Of a stretch of 64,000 nucleotides of DNA, positions 50,915-60,577 are shown in pieces. Position 1 is the first letter of the stretch. Each line of letters starts with the position of its first letter. The translations under genes were made by a program, and so were the position numbers. The notes under the pieces are model-generated. The model was given only the letters and a program-made list of their open reading frames with translations. It was not told the DNA's origin and made no database searches. Source of the stretch: Rhizobium acidisoli (GTDB lineage Bacteria > Pseudomonadota > Alphaproteobacteria > Rhizobiales > Rhizobiaceae); the NCBI RefSeq assembly GCF_002531755.2, contig NZ_CP034998.1, positions 248,001 to 312,000 on the forward strand, written 5' to 3'.

Positions 50915-53464
50915 TTAGCTCGCCGACTTGCGCGGGCGACCCTGTTCCGGCGGGATGATTTCGACGGCGCCATCGGTTGCCGCTGCCGCCTTGGCATGGC
51001 GGCGGCGCCAGTCGCCGAGGAAGAGCAGGATCGGTGCCGCGATGAAGATCGACGAGGCGCCGGCCACGAGAATGCCGAAGACCATCGGGATTGCGAAGCT
51101 CGAGACGGCGCTGCCGCCCCAGATCGCCATCGGCACCAGGGCGAGGAAGGCCGTCGCATTGGTGTAGAGGCTTCGTGCCAGGGTCTCGTTGATCGACTTG
51201 TCGATGATCTCGCGCAGCGGCATCGACTTGTAGAGCCGCATGTTTTCACGCATGCGGTCATAGACGACGACCTTGTCGTTCACCGAGTAACCGACGAGCG
51301 TCAGGATGGCGGCGATGGCCGTCAGGTTGAAGTCGAGGCCGGTGATCGCAAAGAAGCCGATCGCCTTGGTGACGTCGAGGACCAGCGTGACGATGGCGCC
51401 GACGGCAAACGGCCATTCGAACCGCACCCAGATATAGATGAGCATCGCCAGGCTGGCGATCACCACCGACAGGATGCCGGCCCAAGCAAGCTCGCCGCTG
51501 ACCTTCGGGCCGATGACATCCGTGCCTTCGACCGTGGCGGTCGGATCGATCTTGGCGACTTCGGCCTTCAGCTTGGTTACTGCTGCCGTCTGCGCCTCTT
51601 CGCCGCCCTCCTGCCGCTGGGCGCGAACGAGAATGCTGCTTTTGTCGCCGAAGGACTGCAGTGTGATTTCGCCGAGGCCGAGACTATCAAGACCTTCGCG
51701 GAACTTCGCCAGATCGGCGACCCCTTGGGTCTTGACGGACATCTGGATGCCGCCGCGGAAATCGACGCCGTAGTTGAGGCCGGGGTGAATGAAGAGCACG
51801 ACGGAGGCGATCGAAAGCAGCGCCGAAACGGTGACGCCGAAGAAGCGCGCCTTCATGAATTCGATGTGCTTGTCATAGGGGCTGAATGGGATCAACGGCC
51901 GGATGTTCAGCACCTTGAACTTGCGGCGGCGGGTGATCTCGATCATCGCAACGCGAACGAAGGCGACCGAAGTGAACATCGAGATGATCAGGCCGAGCGC
52001 CATGGTCACGGCAAAGCCGCGAACCGGGCCGGAACCGAAAAAGAACAGGATGGCCGCAGCGATCAGGGCGGTCATATTGCCGTCGATGATGGTCGAATAG
52101 GCGCGATTGAAGCCGGTATCGATGGAGGCAAAGGCGCCCTTGCCCTTGCGGGTCTCTTCACGAATACGCTCGTTGATGAGGACGTTCGCATCGACCGCAA
52201 GGCCGATGCCGAGAACGACACCGGCAATGCCCGGCAGCGTCAGCGTCGCACCGACCAGCGTCAGGGCCGAGAAGGTCAGGATCGTGTGGATCAAGAGCGC
52301 GATATTCGCCAGCACACCCCAGGTGCCATAGAGAACGAAAATGAAGACTGCAACGAGGATAAAGCCGACGATGCCGGAATAGATACCCATCTTGATGGCG
52401 TCGGCGCCAAGGTCGGCGCCGACGGTGCGTTCCTCGATGACTGTCAGCTTGGCGGGCAGGGCGCCGGCGCGCAGCATGGCGGCAAGCGTCGTGGCGCTGT
52501 CGGCCGAGAAGTTGCCGGAGATCTGGCCGGAACCGCCGGTGATCGGCTCGCGGATGACGGGCGCGCTCAGCACCTTGTCGTCGAGGACGATGGCGAAGGG
52601 ATTGCCGACATTCTGGCGGGTTATATCGGCAAAGCGGCTAGCGCCGGCGCTGTCGAAGCGGAAGCTGACGATCGGCTCATGCGTGTTCGGGTCGAAGCTG
52701 ACGCGGGCGTCGGAAAGCCGGTCGCCGGAGAGTTCGACGCGGTCAAGCACCGGATAGGTCCGGCCTTCATCGTCCTTCAGCATGGTCACGCCGGGGCCGG
52801 GCTGGTTGTTCGGCGACAGCATATGGAACGACATCTTCGCCGTGGAGCCGAGAAGCTGGCGCAGCCGCGTCGGATCCTGTGCGCCGGGCAGCTGCACGAG
52901 CACGCGATTGGCGCCGATGCGCTGAATGGTCGGCTCGGAAACGCCGACCTGGTCGACGCGCTGGCGGATGACTTCAAGGCTCTGCTGGACGGCGTTGTCG
53001 ACATTGGCGGAGATGCCGGCCTTGGAGAAGCCGATGGTGATGGTCGCTCCGTTCGCCAGGACATCAAGATCCGACTGGCCGGCGCTGAGGCCTGTGCTGA
53101 TCGGGTTGGCGAGCGTCTTGAGGTCGGTGACGGCAGCATCGCTCTGCGTGGCATCGGCGAGCGTCACGACGATCTGGTTCTGGCTGCGCACGACGGCCTT
53201 CGGCTGGATGCCCTTTTCGCGCAGCACGCGGCGCGCGTCCTGAAGCAGCGATTGCAGCCGCTCCTTGGTCAGATCCGCCTCGTCGACCTCCAGAACGAGA
53301 TGCGAGCCGCCGCGAAGATCGAGGCCGAGCGACACCTGTTCATGCGGAAGCCATGCCGGCACGCGCTGAAGGACGGATTGCGGCAGGACGTTCGGCAAAG
53401 CGATCAATAGGCCGAGTAGGATGATCACCGTATAGGTGAACACCAGCCATGGTGAAGTACGCAT
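50915..53464 (-). CDS. secDF: Fused protein translocase subunit SecDF
   Basis: An 849-residue fusion of SecD and SecF. Each half has one N-terminal helix, a periplasmic domain and five more helices. SecD landmarks are LGLDLRGGSHLVLEVDE near residue 50 and the membrane motif GIGLAVDANVLINERIREE. SecF landmarks are YGVDFRGGIQMSVK near residue 580 and TLVGYSVNDKVVVYDRMREN. SecDF uses the proton gradient to help complete export through SecYEG. AAGGAA precedes the ATG. yajC, its usual upstream partner, is not adjacent. Confidence 0.96.
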   Translation of the reverse strand: MRTSPWLVFTYTVIILLGLLIALPNVLPQSVLQRVPAWLPHEQVSLGLDLRGGSHLVLEVDEADLTKERLQSLLQDARRVLREKGIQPKAVVRSQNQIVVTLADATQSDAAVTDLKTLANPISTGLSAGQSDLDVLANGATITIGFSKAGISANVDNAVQQSLEVIRQRVDQVGVSEPTIQRIGANRVLVQLPGAQDPTRLRQLLGSTAKMSFHMLSPNNQPGPGVTMLKDDEGRTYPVLDRVELSGDRLSDARVSFDPNTHEPIVSFRFDSAGASRFADITRQNVGNPFAIVLDDKVLSAPVIREPITGGSGQISGNFSADSATTLAAMLRAGALPAKLTVIEERTVGADLGADAIKMGIYSGIVGFILVAVFIFVLYGTWGVLANIALLIHTILTFSALTLVGATLTLPGIAGVVLGIGLAVDANVLINERIREETRKGKGAFASIDTGFNRAYSTIIDGNMTALIAAAILFFFGSGPVRGFAVTMALGLIISMFTSVAFVRVAMIEITRRRKFKVLNIRPLIPFSPYDKHIEFMKARFFGVTVSALLSIASVVLFIHPGLNYGVDFRGGIQMSVKTQGVADLAKFREGLDSLGLGEITLQSFGDKSSILVRAQRQEGGEEAQTAAVTKLKAEVAKIDPTATVEGTDVIGPKVSGELAWAGILSVVIASLAMLIYIWVRFEWPFAVGAIVTLVLDVTKAIGFFAITGLDFNLTAIAAILTLVGYSVNDKVVVYDRMRENMRLYKSMPLREIIDKSINETLARSLYTNATAFLALVPMAIWGGSAVSSFAIPMVFGILVAGASSIFIAAPILLFLGDWRRRHAKAAAATDGAVEIIPPEQGRPRKSAS

Positions 53465-53547
53465 GTTGTATTCCTTAGATAATCGAGGGCCGGCGCTCGG
53501 GCGCTGGCGGCATGTCGTCAGATGTCGGAAGCGCCTCGGCGCAAACG

Positions 53548-53967
53548 TCAGGCAGCAGCCGGCGGTCCGCGCGGCTGATGGGTCCTGGAGACTGCGGCAT
53601 GACGCGGAGCATCAAATGCCGGAAAGGCGGCTGATATGGTCCAGCCGGCGAGATCGACAACCGGGGCCGCGGCAAGGGCGGGCGATCCGCCGTCATGGGC
53701 CGCCTGCTTCGGCGCAAGCCTGCGCTCGGTGGCAAGCACGCCGCGCACGGCATCGCGGGCGGTCAGCTGCGGCGGCTGCGGATCCCGGCCGGAAGAGGAA
53801 AGCGTATTGACGGCGGCGGCCGGCGAAATGACCAGATTACCGCCGACGAGCAGGCCGATATAGGCAAGGATGGCGACAAGCAGGGAAGCGGCGACACGGC
53901 TGGTCAGATGGTGCTGGTCCAGCTCCACCTTCTCCGTCCCGGCGATGTCACTCCCGTATCGGCTCAA
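53548..53967 (-). CDS. Small hypothetical protein with one membrane helix
   Basis: A 139-residue frame from a TTG at 53967; a GTG at 53928 after GGAGAAG would give 126 residues. It has one clear helix (VAASLLVAILAYIGLLVGGNLVI without its first residues) and then an Ala/Pro-rich tail with no known motif. It starts 16 bp after the antiporter gene on the same strand, operon-like. The helix argues that it is real; the tail resembles GC-rich noise. Function unknown. Confidence 0.45.
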   Translation of the reverse strand: MSRYGSDIAGTEKVELDQHHLTSRVAASLLVAILAYIGLLVGGNLVISPAAAVNTLSSSGRDPQPPQLTARDAVRGVLATERRLAPKQAAHDGGSPALAAAPVVDLAGWTISAAFPAFDAPRHAAVSRTHQPRGPPAAA

Positions 53968-53982
53968 AAGCGTGCCAATCTC

Positions 53983-55803
53983 TCATTCTTTTGGCGGCGG
54001 AGGCTCATCCGCCGTCATAATTGTATCAGGCCCATGCCCGTCTTCATAGGGCACACTGTCATGATGCACTTGGGCGAGCCGGTCAACCATGCCAAGCGCG
54101 ATTTCACGCTCGCCCATGATGACGGTGTCGGCGCCGTAGTGCTTCAATTCATCGACCTCGGCATCGGAATGAGCGCGGGCGACGATGAGGATCGACGGGT
54201 TGACGCTGCGCGCCTGCTCGGCGATGCGGCAGGCCTCGAAGGCATTCGGGATGGCGATGGCAATGCTGCGGGCGCCGGAAAGATTGGCGAGGTCGAGCGT
54301 TTCCCGCATCACCGCGTTGCCCATCAGGGTTTCGACCCCTTGCGCCCTCAGTTCGCCGATGCGCTTGTCGGAATCCTCGATGACGAGAAAAGGTGTGGCT
54401 GACGATTTGAGATTCTGTCCGACGATGCTGCCGACCCGCCCGTAGCCGACGAGAATGGCGTGGCCGCGGAGAGCCGTCGGGTGTACCTCGTCGTCTTCGG
54501 GCGGCACCTCTTCATGAGCGGCCGCCGCATCCGGGGAGGGGGCGGATTCCACCACGGCTTCCTCTCGTTTTGCGCCTTCTAGCATCGGCCGCATGCGGTC
54601 GCAGAGGAAGAACAGCAGCGGATTGAGGATGATCGAGATGATGGCGCCGGCCAGGATCAGGTCGCGGCCTTCCTCCGGCAGCAGCCCGAGTTCGACGCCG
54701 AGGGCGGCGAGGATGAAGGAGAATTCGCCGATCTGGCCGAGGCTCGCCGAAATCGTCAGCGCCGTGCCGAGCGGCTTCTTGAAGGCGAGCACGATCAGCA
54801 GGGCGGCGACCGATTTGCCGATGACGATGATGAAGATGGTGGCGAGGATCGGCAGCGGTCTGTCGATCAGGATGTTCGGATCGAACAACATGCCGACCGA
54901 GACGAAGAAGAGCACGGCGAAGGCGTCGCGCAACGGCAGGCTTTCCTGGGCGGCGCGATGGCTGAGCTCGCTTTCGGCAAGCACCATGCCGGCAAAGAAG
55001 GCGCCGAGCGCCAGCGACACGCCGAAAAGCTTGGCCGCGCCGAAAGCGACGCCGAGCGCGATCGCCAGCACGCCGAGCCGGAAGAGTTCGCGCGACCCGG
55101 TATGGGCGATGCGGTGCATCGTCCAGGGAATGAGCTTGCGGCCGAAGACCAGCATCAGCGCCACGAACAGCGCCACCTTCACCAGCGTCATGGCGATCAT
55201 GCCGCCGATGCCGAGATCGAGCCCGAACAGGCGGTTCAGCCCGGCCGAGAGCGGCTCGACCGGCGCGTGACCCTCACCGCCGATGCTGGCTGCGGCCGGG
55301 ATCAGCACCAGCGCCAGCACCATGGCGAGATCCTCGACGATCAGCCAGCCGACGGCGATCCTGCCGCGCTCCGTCTCGACCAGGCGCCTCTCCTGCAGCG
55401 CTTTCAACAGCACCACTGTGGAAGCGACCGAAAGCGCCAGGCCGAAGACCAGGCTGCCGCCGGTCGGCCAGCCCAGGAAGGCGCCGAGCCCCCAGCCGAG
55501 CAGTGTCGCAAAGGCGATCTGGGCGATTGCGCCCGGCACGGCGATGCCGCGCACCGACAGCAGGTCCTTGAGCGAGAAATGCAGCCCGACGCCGAACATC
55601 AGCAGGATGACGCCGATTTCGGCAAGTTCCGGCGCCAGGCTCTGGTCCGCCACATAACCCGGCGTATGCGGCCCCACCAGAACGCCGGCAATCAGATAGC
55701 CCACCAGCGGCGGCATGCGCAGCCGATGGGCAAACGCGCCGAAGATGAAAGCCAGCACGAGGCCGCCGACGATTGTCGAAATCAAGGGCGTATCGTGCGG
55801 CAT
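53983..55803 (-). CDS. CPA2 monovalent cation:proton antiporter (KefB/YbaL type)
   Basis: A 606-residue protein. Residues 1-390 are 12 or so membrane helices of a Na+/H+ exchanger fold (MFGVGLHFSLKDLLSVRGIAVPG, GTALTISASLGQIGEFSFILA). Residues 455-580 form a TrkA-N/RCK domain with ILVGYGRVGSIVGQNL and NAVMRETLDLANLSGARS. Such proteins export K+ or Na+ in exchange for protons, often gated by nucleotides. GGGAGA lies 5 bp before the ATG. It is divergent from the small HTH gene. Confidence 0.93.
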   Translation of the reverse strand: MPHDTPLISTIVGGLVLAFIFGAFAHRLRMPPLVGYLIAGVLVGPHTPGYVADQSLAPELAEIGVILLMFGVGLHFSLKDLLSVRGIAVPGAIAQIAFATLLGWGLGAFLGWPTGGSLVFGLALSVASTVVLLKALQERRLVETERGRIAVGWLIVEDLAMVLALVLIPAAASIGGEGHAPVEPLSAGLNRLFGLDLGIGGMIAMTLVKVALFVALMLVFGRKLIPWTMHRIAHTGSRELFRLGVLAIALGVAFGAAKLFGVSLALGAFFAGMVLAESELSHRAAQESLPLRDAFAVLFFVSVGMLFDPNILIDRPLPILATIFIIVIGKSVAALLIVLAFKKPLGTALTISASLGQIGEFSFILAALGVELGLLPEEGRDLILAGAIISIILNPLLFFLCDRMRPMLEGAKREEAVVESAPSPDAAAAHEEVPPEDDEVHPTALRGHAILVGYGRVGSIVGQNLKSSATPFLVIEDSDKRIGELRAQGVETLMGNAVMRETLDLANLSGARSIAIAIPNAFEACRIAEQARSVNPSILIVARAHSDAEVDELKHYGADTVIMGEREIALGMVDRLAQVHHDSVPYEDGHGPDTIMTADEPPPPKE

Positions 55804-55882
55804 TGCTGTCTCCCGATCTGGAAATCCCGTTTGTAATGTGACATATATGGTTTATATCGACCAATATGGGCAAGTTGTAATC

Positions 55883-56137
55883 ATGGGTCAAGGCGCAAGG
55901 GAAACAATTCTTACCCCGGCTCTCTGCCGGGCGGCGCGCGGCCTGCTCGACTGGACCCAGACCGATCTTGCCGAAAGGGCTGCCGTTTCCCGCAGCACCA
56001 TCCGCGATTATGAGGGGCGCCACCACGACATCCACCGCGCGACGGAGGCACAGCTGCGCCTCGCCTTCGAGGAAGGCGGCGTCAGATTCGTCGAGATCGA
56101 AGGGGCCGGCACCGGCCTCTGCCTGCCCGCGGCATAA
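55883..56137 (+). CDS. Small XRE-type HTH regulator
   Basis: An 84-residue DNA-binding protein: TPALCRAARGLLDWTQTDLA, AAVSRSTIRDYEGRHHDIHR, then a short strand GVRFVEIEGAG. This compact helix-turn-helix form is common in rhizobia. ATG 55883 and the upstream in-frame ATG 55847 are both possible; neither has a strong ribosome site. It is divergent from the antiporter gene and convergent with the GT39 gene. Target unknown. Confidence 0.8.
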   Translation: MGQGARETILTPALCRAARGLLDWTQTDLAERAAVSRSTIRDYEGRHHDIHRATEAQLRLAFEEGGVRFVEIEGAGTGLCLPAA

Positions 56138-56161
56138 TTCCCTAGACCGGAATCGATTGGC

Positions 56162-57583
56162 TCAGGGCGCCAGGCAGGCGGCGGAGACCTTGTAGACGGA
56201 GAGCGACTTGCCCTTGTAATAGCCCTCGGTCGGCTGCCAGTTCTTCACTACCTCGGGCGTCTCGGAGGCGCAGCTCAAGGGCCCGATCGTCAGGTAAAGC
56301 ACCTTGCCAGGGATGTCGGCCGGCAACGCGAATTCCTGTTCGTAGTAGCTCTCCGGAAGGCCGGCGGGGGCCCGCGCATAGATCCTGTAGGAGGCATCGC
56401 GCAGCGTATAGAAAAGATCGGCGACCATGTCGCGATCGTCGGTGACGATGATGTCGGTGCCGGCCTGAGCTGCGAGTGCGGCGGTCTCGCGGCTGACCTC
56501 GGCGCGGCCGAGATAGCGCTTCATCACTTCGTCGCCGTTCGGCAGCAGCAATTGCTGCGGAAAGATCGTCGCCAGCGGAAAGAGCAGGCTGGCGATGCCG
56601 TTGATGCCGAGCGACAGCCGCTGGCCCGTCGGCCACATCCGGTAAAGCAGCCAGACGGCAAGGATGGTGCCGGCGACATAGGCGGTCACGGCCCAGTTGG
56701 CATAGGCCTTGGCGACCGTTGCCTGCAGTGTAATCAACACCACCACCGGCATCGACAGCCAGACCAGCATCTTTTCCCGGTCGTCGCTCCTGCCCCTGAT
56801 CATGCGATAGACCGCCCAGAGCATCGCAAAAAAGATGATCGGCCCGACGACGCCGAACTGGGCGGAGAAGAATTCAAGCCCGCGACGGAGATTGATGCCG
56901 AGATCGCTCCAATGGGCGATGTCCTGCGTATGCCGCACCGTCGTATTGTTGTGCTGCAGGTTCCACCAGAGGTTCGGCAGGGCGACGACCGCCGCGACCG
57001 CGACCGCGATGATGAAATCCCGGATGGCGATACGCGCCGCCGGAATGAGGAGGAGGGCAAGCGCCCCGCCCGGAACGACGAACAGCACGGCATATTTCGT
57101 CAGGAAGGCGAGGCCGACGCCGAGGCCCATGACCAGCGCCAGCCCGAGCGAGCGCCGCTGTGTCAGGCCGAAATAGGCAAGCAGGGTGATCGCGATGAAG
57201 AACAGCAGGATGACATCGGTCGAGAAGAACACCGAGGAAAGCGCCACACCCGGGAGGGTAATATAGGCGGCGCCCGTCCAGCCTTCGATCTCCGGGCCGA
57301 CAAAACGCTTTGCAACCTTCATCAAAACCAGTGCCGCCGCCATGTGGATGAGCGGCCCAGAGAGCCTGATCCAGTAGATGGCGTTGGAGCCGGAAAGCTC
57401 GGTCATTCCACGGATCACCCAGGCGATCATCGGCGGCTTGGAATAATAGCCGAGATCGAGATTCTGCGCCCAGAACCAGTACTGCGCCTCATCGACGAAA
57501 AGGTCCGTCCGATCGAAAGCTAGCGTGACGACGCGCCAGAGCGTGAAGCCGAGAACGATGAGAAGACCAGATCTGGGGGACAT
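56162..57583 (-). CDS. GT39/ArnT-like membrane glycosyltransferase
   Basis: A 473-residue protein with about 11 membrane helices. Its N-terminal loop carries the catalytic acidic motif DLFVDEAQYWFWAQNLDLGYY and SKPPMIAWVIRG, typical of the dolichyl-phosphate-mannose/ArnT family (PF13231). The periplasmic C-terminal part (about 360-473) has no named domain. It should move a sugar from a polyprenyl phosphate to lipid A, a protein or a polysaccharide. A 37-codon membrane gene lies upstream on the same strand. Confidence 0.9.
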   Translation of the reverse strand: MSPRSGLLIVLGFTLWRVVTLAFDRTDLFVDEAQYWFWAQNLDLGYYSKPPMIAWVIRGMTELSGSNAIYWIRLSGPLIHMAAALVLMKVAKRFVGPEIEGWTGAAYITLPGVALSSVFFSTDVILLFFIAITLLAYFGLTQRRSLGLALVMGLGVGLAFLTKYAVLFVVPGGALALLLIPAARIAIRDFIIAVAVAAVVALPNLWWNLQHNNTTVRHTQDIAHWSDLGINLRRGLEFFSAQFGVVGPIIFFAMLWAVYRMIRGRSDDREKMLVWLSMPVVVLITLQATVAKAYANWAVTAYVAGTILAVWLLYRMWPTGQRLSLGINGIASLLFPLATIFPQQLLLPNGDEVMKRYLGRAEVSRETAALAAQAGTDIIVTDDRDMVADLFYTLRDASYRIYARAPAGLPESYYEQEFALPADIPGKVLYLTIGPLSCASETPEVVKNWQPTEGYYKGKSLSVYKVSAACLAP

Positions 57584-57663
57584 GAACCACGTGTTCCGCT
57601 GACATGAAAGGCGCCAGTGCGATACACCAAAGGTGCCGGACTGCCAACGGGCAGGTGCGGGTT

Positions 57664-57777
57664 TTAGAAAACCCGAAGCGCGCTGATATCGCGGTTTGCG
57701 GCGAGAGAATCGAGGCGGGCGACGGCGGCAAGCAGCGTCATTGCAATCAAGCAGGCACCCAATCCGAGAACAATCAT
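57664..57777 (-). CDS. Possible 37-residue small membrane protein
   Basis: ATG 57777 to TAA 57664 encodes MIVLGLGACLIAMTLLAAVA followed by RLDSLAANRDISALRVF: one membrane helix and a short charged tail. AAGGA lies 7 bp upstream of the ATG, which supports translation. It is too short for usual gene callers. It lies 80 bp before the GT39 gene on the same strand and may be its small partner. Confidence 0.5.
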   Translation of the reverse strand: MIVLGLGACLIAMTLLAAVARLDSLAANRDISALRVF

Positions 57778-58210
57778 TGCTCTGTCCTTGTCGACGTCAT
57801 GTCTTGGTTATCGACCGGCCTATAACACGGAGCTTGCGTGTGCCTTGTAGCAGCCGTGCAACTCCGCCGCACTATTTGCTGCCAACGGCCTTGAATTGCT
57901 TCAAAAGCCGGCAATGCGAAGGGCTTATTAACCTTCAAGCAAGGAATTAACCATAAACATTGGTTTACACGTCGGAATGGGAAGATGCACTCGTTCCCAC
58001 CAGGCATGACGCCGTCCCGCCGTACCGGGTTGATCCGGTATCCATCTCTTCAGACAGCTCCGAAACATAGCTGATCAGGGGGCTTCGACCCGCCGGTTTT
58101 AACCGGTGGTGAGAACCGTCTCGAGGCTTTGCGTTTCTCTGGATGCTGCGAAAGTTTTTAACCAGGCATTCGCCTGGACAGTGGGTCGGGGACAGGCGTT
58201 GAGGCAGGAT
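57778..58210. other. Upstream region of the che operon
   Basis: About 430 bp without a supported gene. It is AT-rich around 57890-57970 and should contain the promoter of the chemotaxis operon. TTAACCGGTGGT near 58098 has a short AACCGGTT palindrome. No sigma-54 or sigma-28 consensus could be fixed by eye. Confidence 0.45.
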
Positions 58211-59839
58211 ATGCCATCAGATCAGGCTCGTGGAGCGCAGGCAGGCAGCTTGCGCGACCGCCTGCGCTTTGCCGGCCTCGATGCCGACCAGTGCGAGCTG
58301 GTGCGCCGCAACCGGCCGGCCCTCGAAGCGCATCTGAAGGCAGGCCTCAGAGATCTCTTCCACAGATTCCAGTCATTCCCCGACGCCGCCCGCAATTTCG
58401 ACAGCGAGCGCCAGGTCGAGCGCCTGCATGATCTGCAGTCCTCGCATTGGGACGTGCTGACGGATGCCCGGTTCGACAGCCTCTATGCCGAGCGCGTCAA
58501 GGTTCTCTCCGATACCGAAAGCAAGATCGGCCTCGATCCGCGCTGGCACGTCGCCGGCCACGGCGTCATGCTGGAGCATGTCGTTGCCGGTCTCGCCGAG
58601 GAAATTGCCGGTCGTCCGCTGCTGCCGTCGGCCAAGCGTCGCACCCGCGAAATATCCGATCTGATGACGGCGATCATCCGCCTCGTCATGGTCGATGTGG
58701 AAATCGCCGTCTCGCTGCGCTTCAATGCTCAGCGCGCCGCCCAGAGCCGTGCGCTCGCCGATCAGCGCGCCGACCACGAGGCCGAGATCCTCAGGATCTT
58801 CGGCGATGTCATCGAAGGCCTTTCCGCCCGCGACCTGACGCGGCGCGCCCCCGTCGACGGCGCCCATGCGGCGACTGCGGCCGCGCTGAACGGCGCCTTG
58901 GATGGCCTCCAGGCAGAGTTTGCTGCCATCACCGAACGCACGCTGAAGGCCGAAGCGGCGACCGGTTCGCTTGCCGGCCTGTCCAGGCAGTTCGCCGGCA
59001 CGGCGTCGGGCCAGGCCGACCGGCTGCAGCTTTCCGCCGCCGCGCTTGCCGGCATCGCCGCCAGCGTTCGCGATGGCGCTGCCGACAGCCGCGCCGCCGA
59101 GCAGGCCGCCGCCTCGACGCGCGCCGCCGTCGAGGAAAGCGGTGAGGTCGTCGGCCGCGCGATCAGCGCCATGGCCGATATCGAGCAGTCGGCCGAAAAG
59201 ATCGGCCAGATCATCGGCACGATCGACGAGATCGCCTTCCAGACCAATCTGCTGGCGCTGAATGCCGGCATCGAGGCCGCTCGCGCCGGCGATTCCGGCC
59301 GCGGTTTTGCCGTTGTCGCCCAGGAGGTCCGCGCGCTCGCCCAGCGTTCGGCCGAGGCCGCCCGCGAGATCAAGACGCTGGTGACGACCACCAAGGCGCA
59401 GGTCGATGCCGGGGTGCAGATGGTCGGCCGCACACAGGATTCGATCGGCAGCATCGTGCGCCAGGTCACCGACATCAATGCCGCCATATCGGGCATCGCC
59501 ACCCGCACCGGCGAACATGCATCAAGCCTCGATAGCGTGACTTCCGACGTCAAGGGCCTGGGCGGCGAAGTGGCAGGCAGCGCCGGCCTTGCGGAGCGCT
59601 CGGCCGAAGGTGCCGACCACCTCCATACGGTCATTGTCGAGCTCGGCCAGACGATTCGCGAATTCCGCATCGCCCGGGAAAACGCCAATGCCGGGCGCCC
59701 GGCGCCGGTTCGCGTGACGCCGCCGCGCGCCATCGAAGCCGCCGCCCGTCCGGCTGTGGCCGAGGACGAATACGAAAATGATGATTTTAGCCTTCCGCAG
59801 CCCTTCGCAAGCGTCGGAGGTGGGCGGAATGTTTACTAA
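58211..59839 (+). CDS. icpA: Soluble globin-fold methyl-accepting chemotaxis protein (IcpA-like)
   Basis: A 542-residue cytoplasmic chemoreceptor with no membrane helix. Residues about 15-170 resemble the globin-coupled sensor fold ([22 protein letters not shown]). The residue where HemAT has its heme-ligating His appears to be Glu103. A HAMP-like stretch follows, then the signalling hairpin with [20 protein letters not shown] and [17 protein letters not shown]. It heads the che operon, as IcpA does in S. meliloti and R. leguminosarum. The start is ATG 58211; the frame runs back to 58106. Confidence 0.9.
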   Translation: MPSDQARGAQAGSLRDRLRFAGLDADQCELVRRNRPALEAHLKAGLRDLFHRFQSFPDAARNFDSERQVERLHDLQSSHWDVLTDARFDSLYAERVKVLSDTESKIGLDPRWHVAGHGVMLEHVVAGLAEEIAGRPLLPSAKRRTREISDLMTAIIRLVMVDVEIAVSLRFNAQRAAQSRALADQRADHEAEILRIFGDVIEGLSARDLTRRAPVDGAHAATAAALNGALDGLQAEFAAITERTLKAEAATGSLAGLSRQFAGTASGQADRLQLSAAALAGIAASVRDGAADSRAAEQAAASTRAAVEESGEVVGRAISAMADIEQSAEKIGQIIGTIDEIAFQTNLLALNAGIEAARAGDSGRGFAVVAQEVRALAQRSAEAAREIKTLVTTTKAQVDAGVQMVGRTQDSIGSIVRQVTDINAAISGIATRTGEHASSLDSVTSDVKGLGGEVAGSAGLAERSAEGADHLHTVIVELGQTIREFRIARENANAGRPAPVRVTPPRAIEAAARPAVAEDEYENDDFSLPQPFASVGGGRNVY

Positions 59840-59902
59840 CCTATCGGATGATTGCCGCAGCTCGTCTTCTCGAGCCGGGGACAAGGGGACAAGGAAAAGC
59901 TG

Positions 59903-60199
59903 ATGGTAGCAAAGAAGAGTGGCAAGACGCTGGATCTGACAGCGGTGCTCGACCTCAACGAGGCTTCCGCCTTGCGCGATAAACTCCTCTCTCTTCGGGG
60001 TAGCGGTCTGTCGATAGACGCTTCCGGCGTCGAACGGATCGGTGCCCTGTGCGCCCAGGTTCTGATGTCCGCCGAGAAGACCTGGGAGCAGGACAAGCAG
60101 CCATTCACCTTTTCCAAGGTGTCCGACGCATTTCAGAAAACCATGCAGCTGGTGGGCGTCAATATTGATCACCTGCTTGCCAAGGAGATTCGGCAATGA
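59903..60199 (+). CDS. cheS: STAS-domain chemotaxis protein CheS (CheX of R. leguminosarum)
   Basis: A 98-residue single STAS-type domain: LDLTAVLDLNEASALRDKLL, LSIDASGVERIGALCAQVL and a helix with FQKTMQLVGVNI. In S. meliloti the gene in this place, CheS, binds CheA and speeds dephosphorylation through the CheY1 sink. The start at 59903 follows AAGGAAAA; the longer frame from 59852 overlaps weak sequence. Its TGA overlaps the cheY1 ATG by 4 bp. Confidence 0.9.
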   Translation: MVAKKSGKTLDLTAVLDLNEASALRDKLLSLRGSGLSIDASGVERIGALCAQVLMSAEKTWEQDKQPFTFSKVSDAFQKTMQLVGVNIDHLLAKEIRQ

Positions 60200-60561
60200 A
60201 GAAAAAAGTTCTTACCGTGGATGATTCCCGCACCATCCGAAACATGCTTCTCGTGACGCTCAACAATGCCGGCTTCGAGACGATCCAGGCGGAAGACGGC
60301 GTCGAGGGTCTCGAGGTTCTCGAAGAGTCCAATCCTGACGTCATCGTGACCGACATCAACATGCCGCGCCTCGACGGCTTCGGCTTCATCGAAGGTGTCC
60401 GCCGCAACGAGAAATATCGGGCGATCCCGATCCTGGTCCTGACCACCGAAAGCGACGCGGAAAAGAAGAACCGCGCCCGCCAGGCTGGCGCCACCGGCTG
60501 GATCGTCAAGCCTTTCGACCCGGCCAAGCTGATCGATGCCATTGAGCGTGTAACCGCTTAA
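60196..60561 (+). CDS. cheY1: Chemotaxis response regulator CheY1
   Basis: A 121-residue receiver: TVDDSRTIRNML pocket (Asp9, Asp10), phospho-acceptor Asp53 in VTDINMPRLDG, Thr83 and Lys105 in WIVKPF. By operon position it is CheY1, which in S. meliloti is a phosphate sink rather than the motor-binding CheY2. It overlaps cheS and lies 16 bp before cheA. Confidence 0.95.
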   Translation: MKKKVLTVDDSRTIRNMLLVTLNNAGFETIQAEDGVEGLEVLEESNPDVIVTDINMPRLDGFGFIEGVRRNEKYRAIPILVLTTESDAEKKNRARQAGATGWIVKPFDPAKLIDAIERVTA

Positions 60562-60577
60562 ATCAGGATTTTCTCCT

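Noticed and set aside
50813..53410. An 865-codon plus-strand frame opposite secDF
   Set aside because: It mirrors the secDF gene in an antisense frame. The product is low-complexity His/Asp/Arg-rich text typical of GC-rich antisense frames, while the minus-strand product is clearly SecDF.
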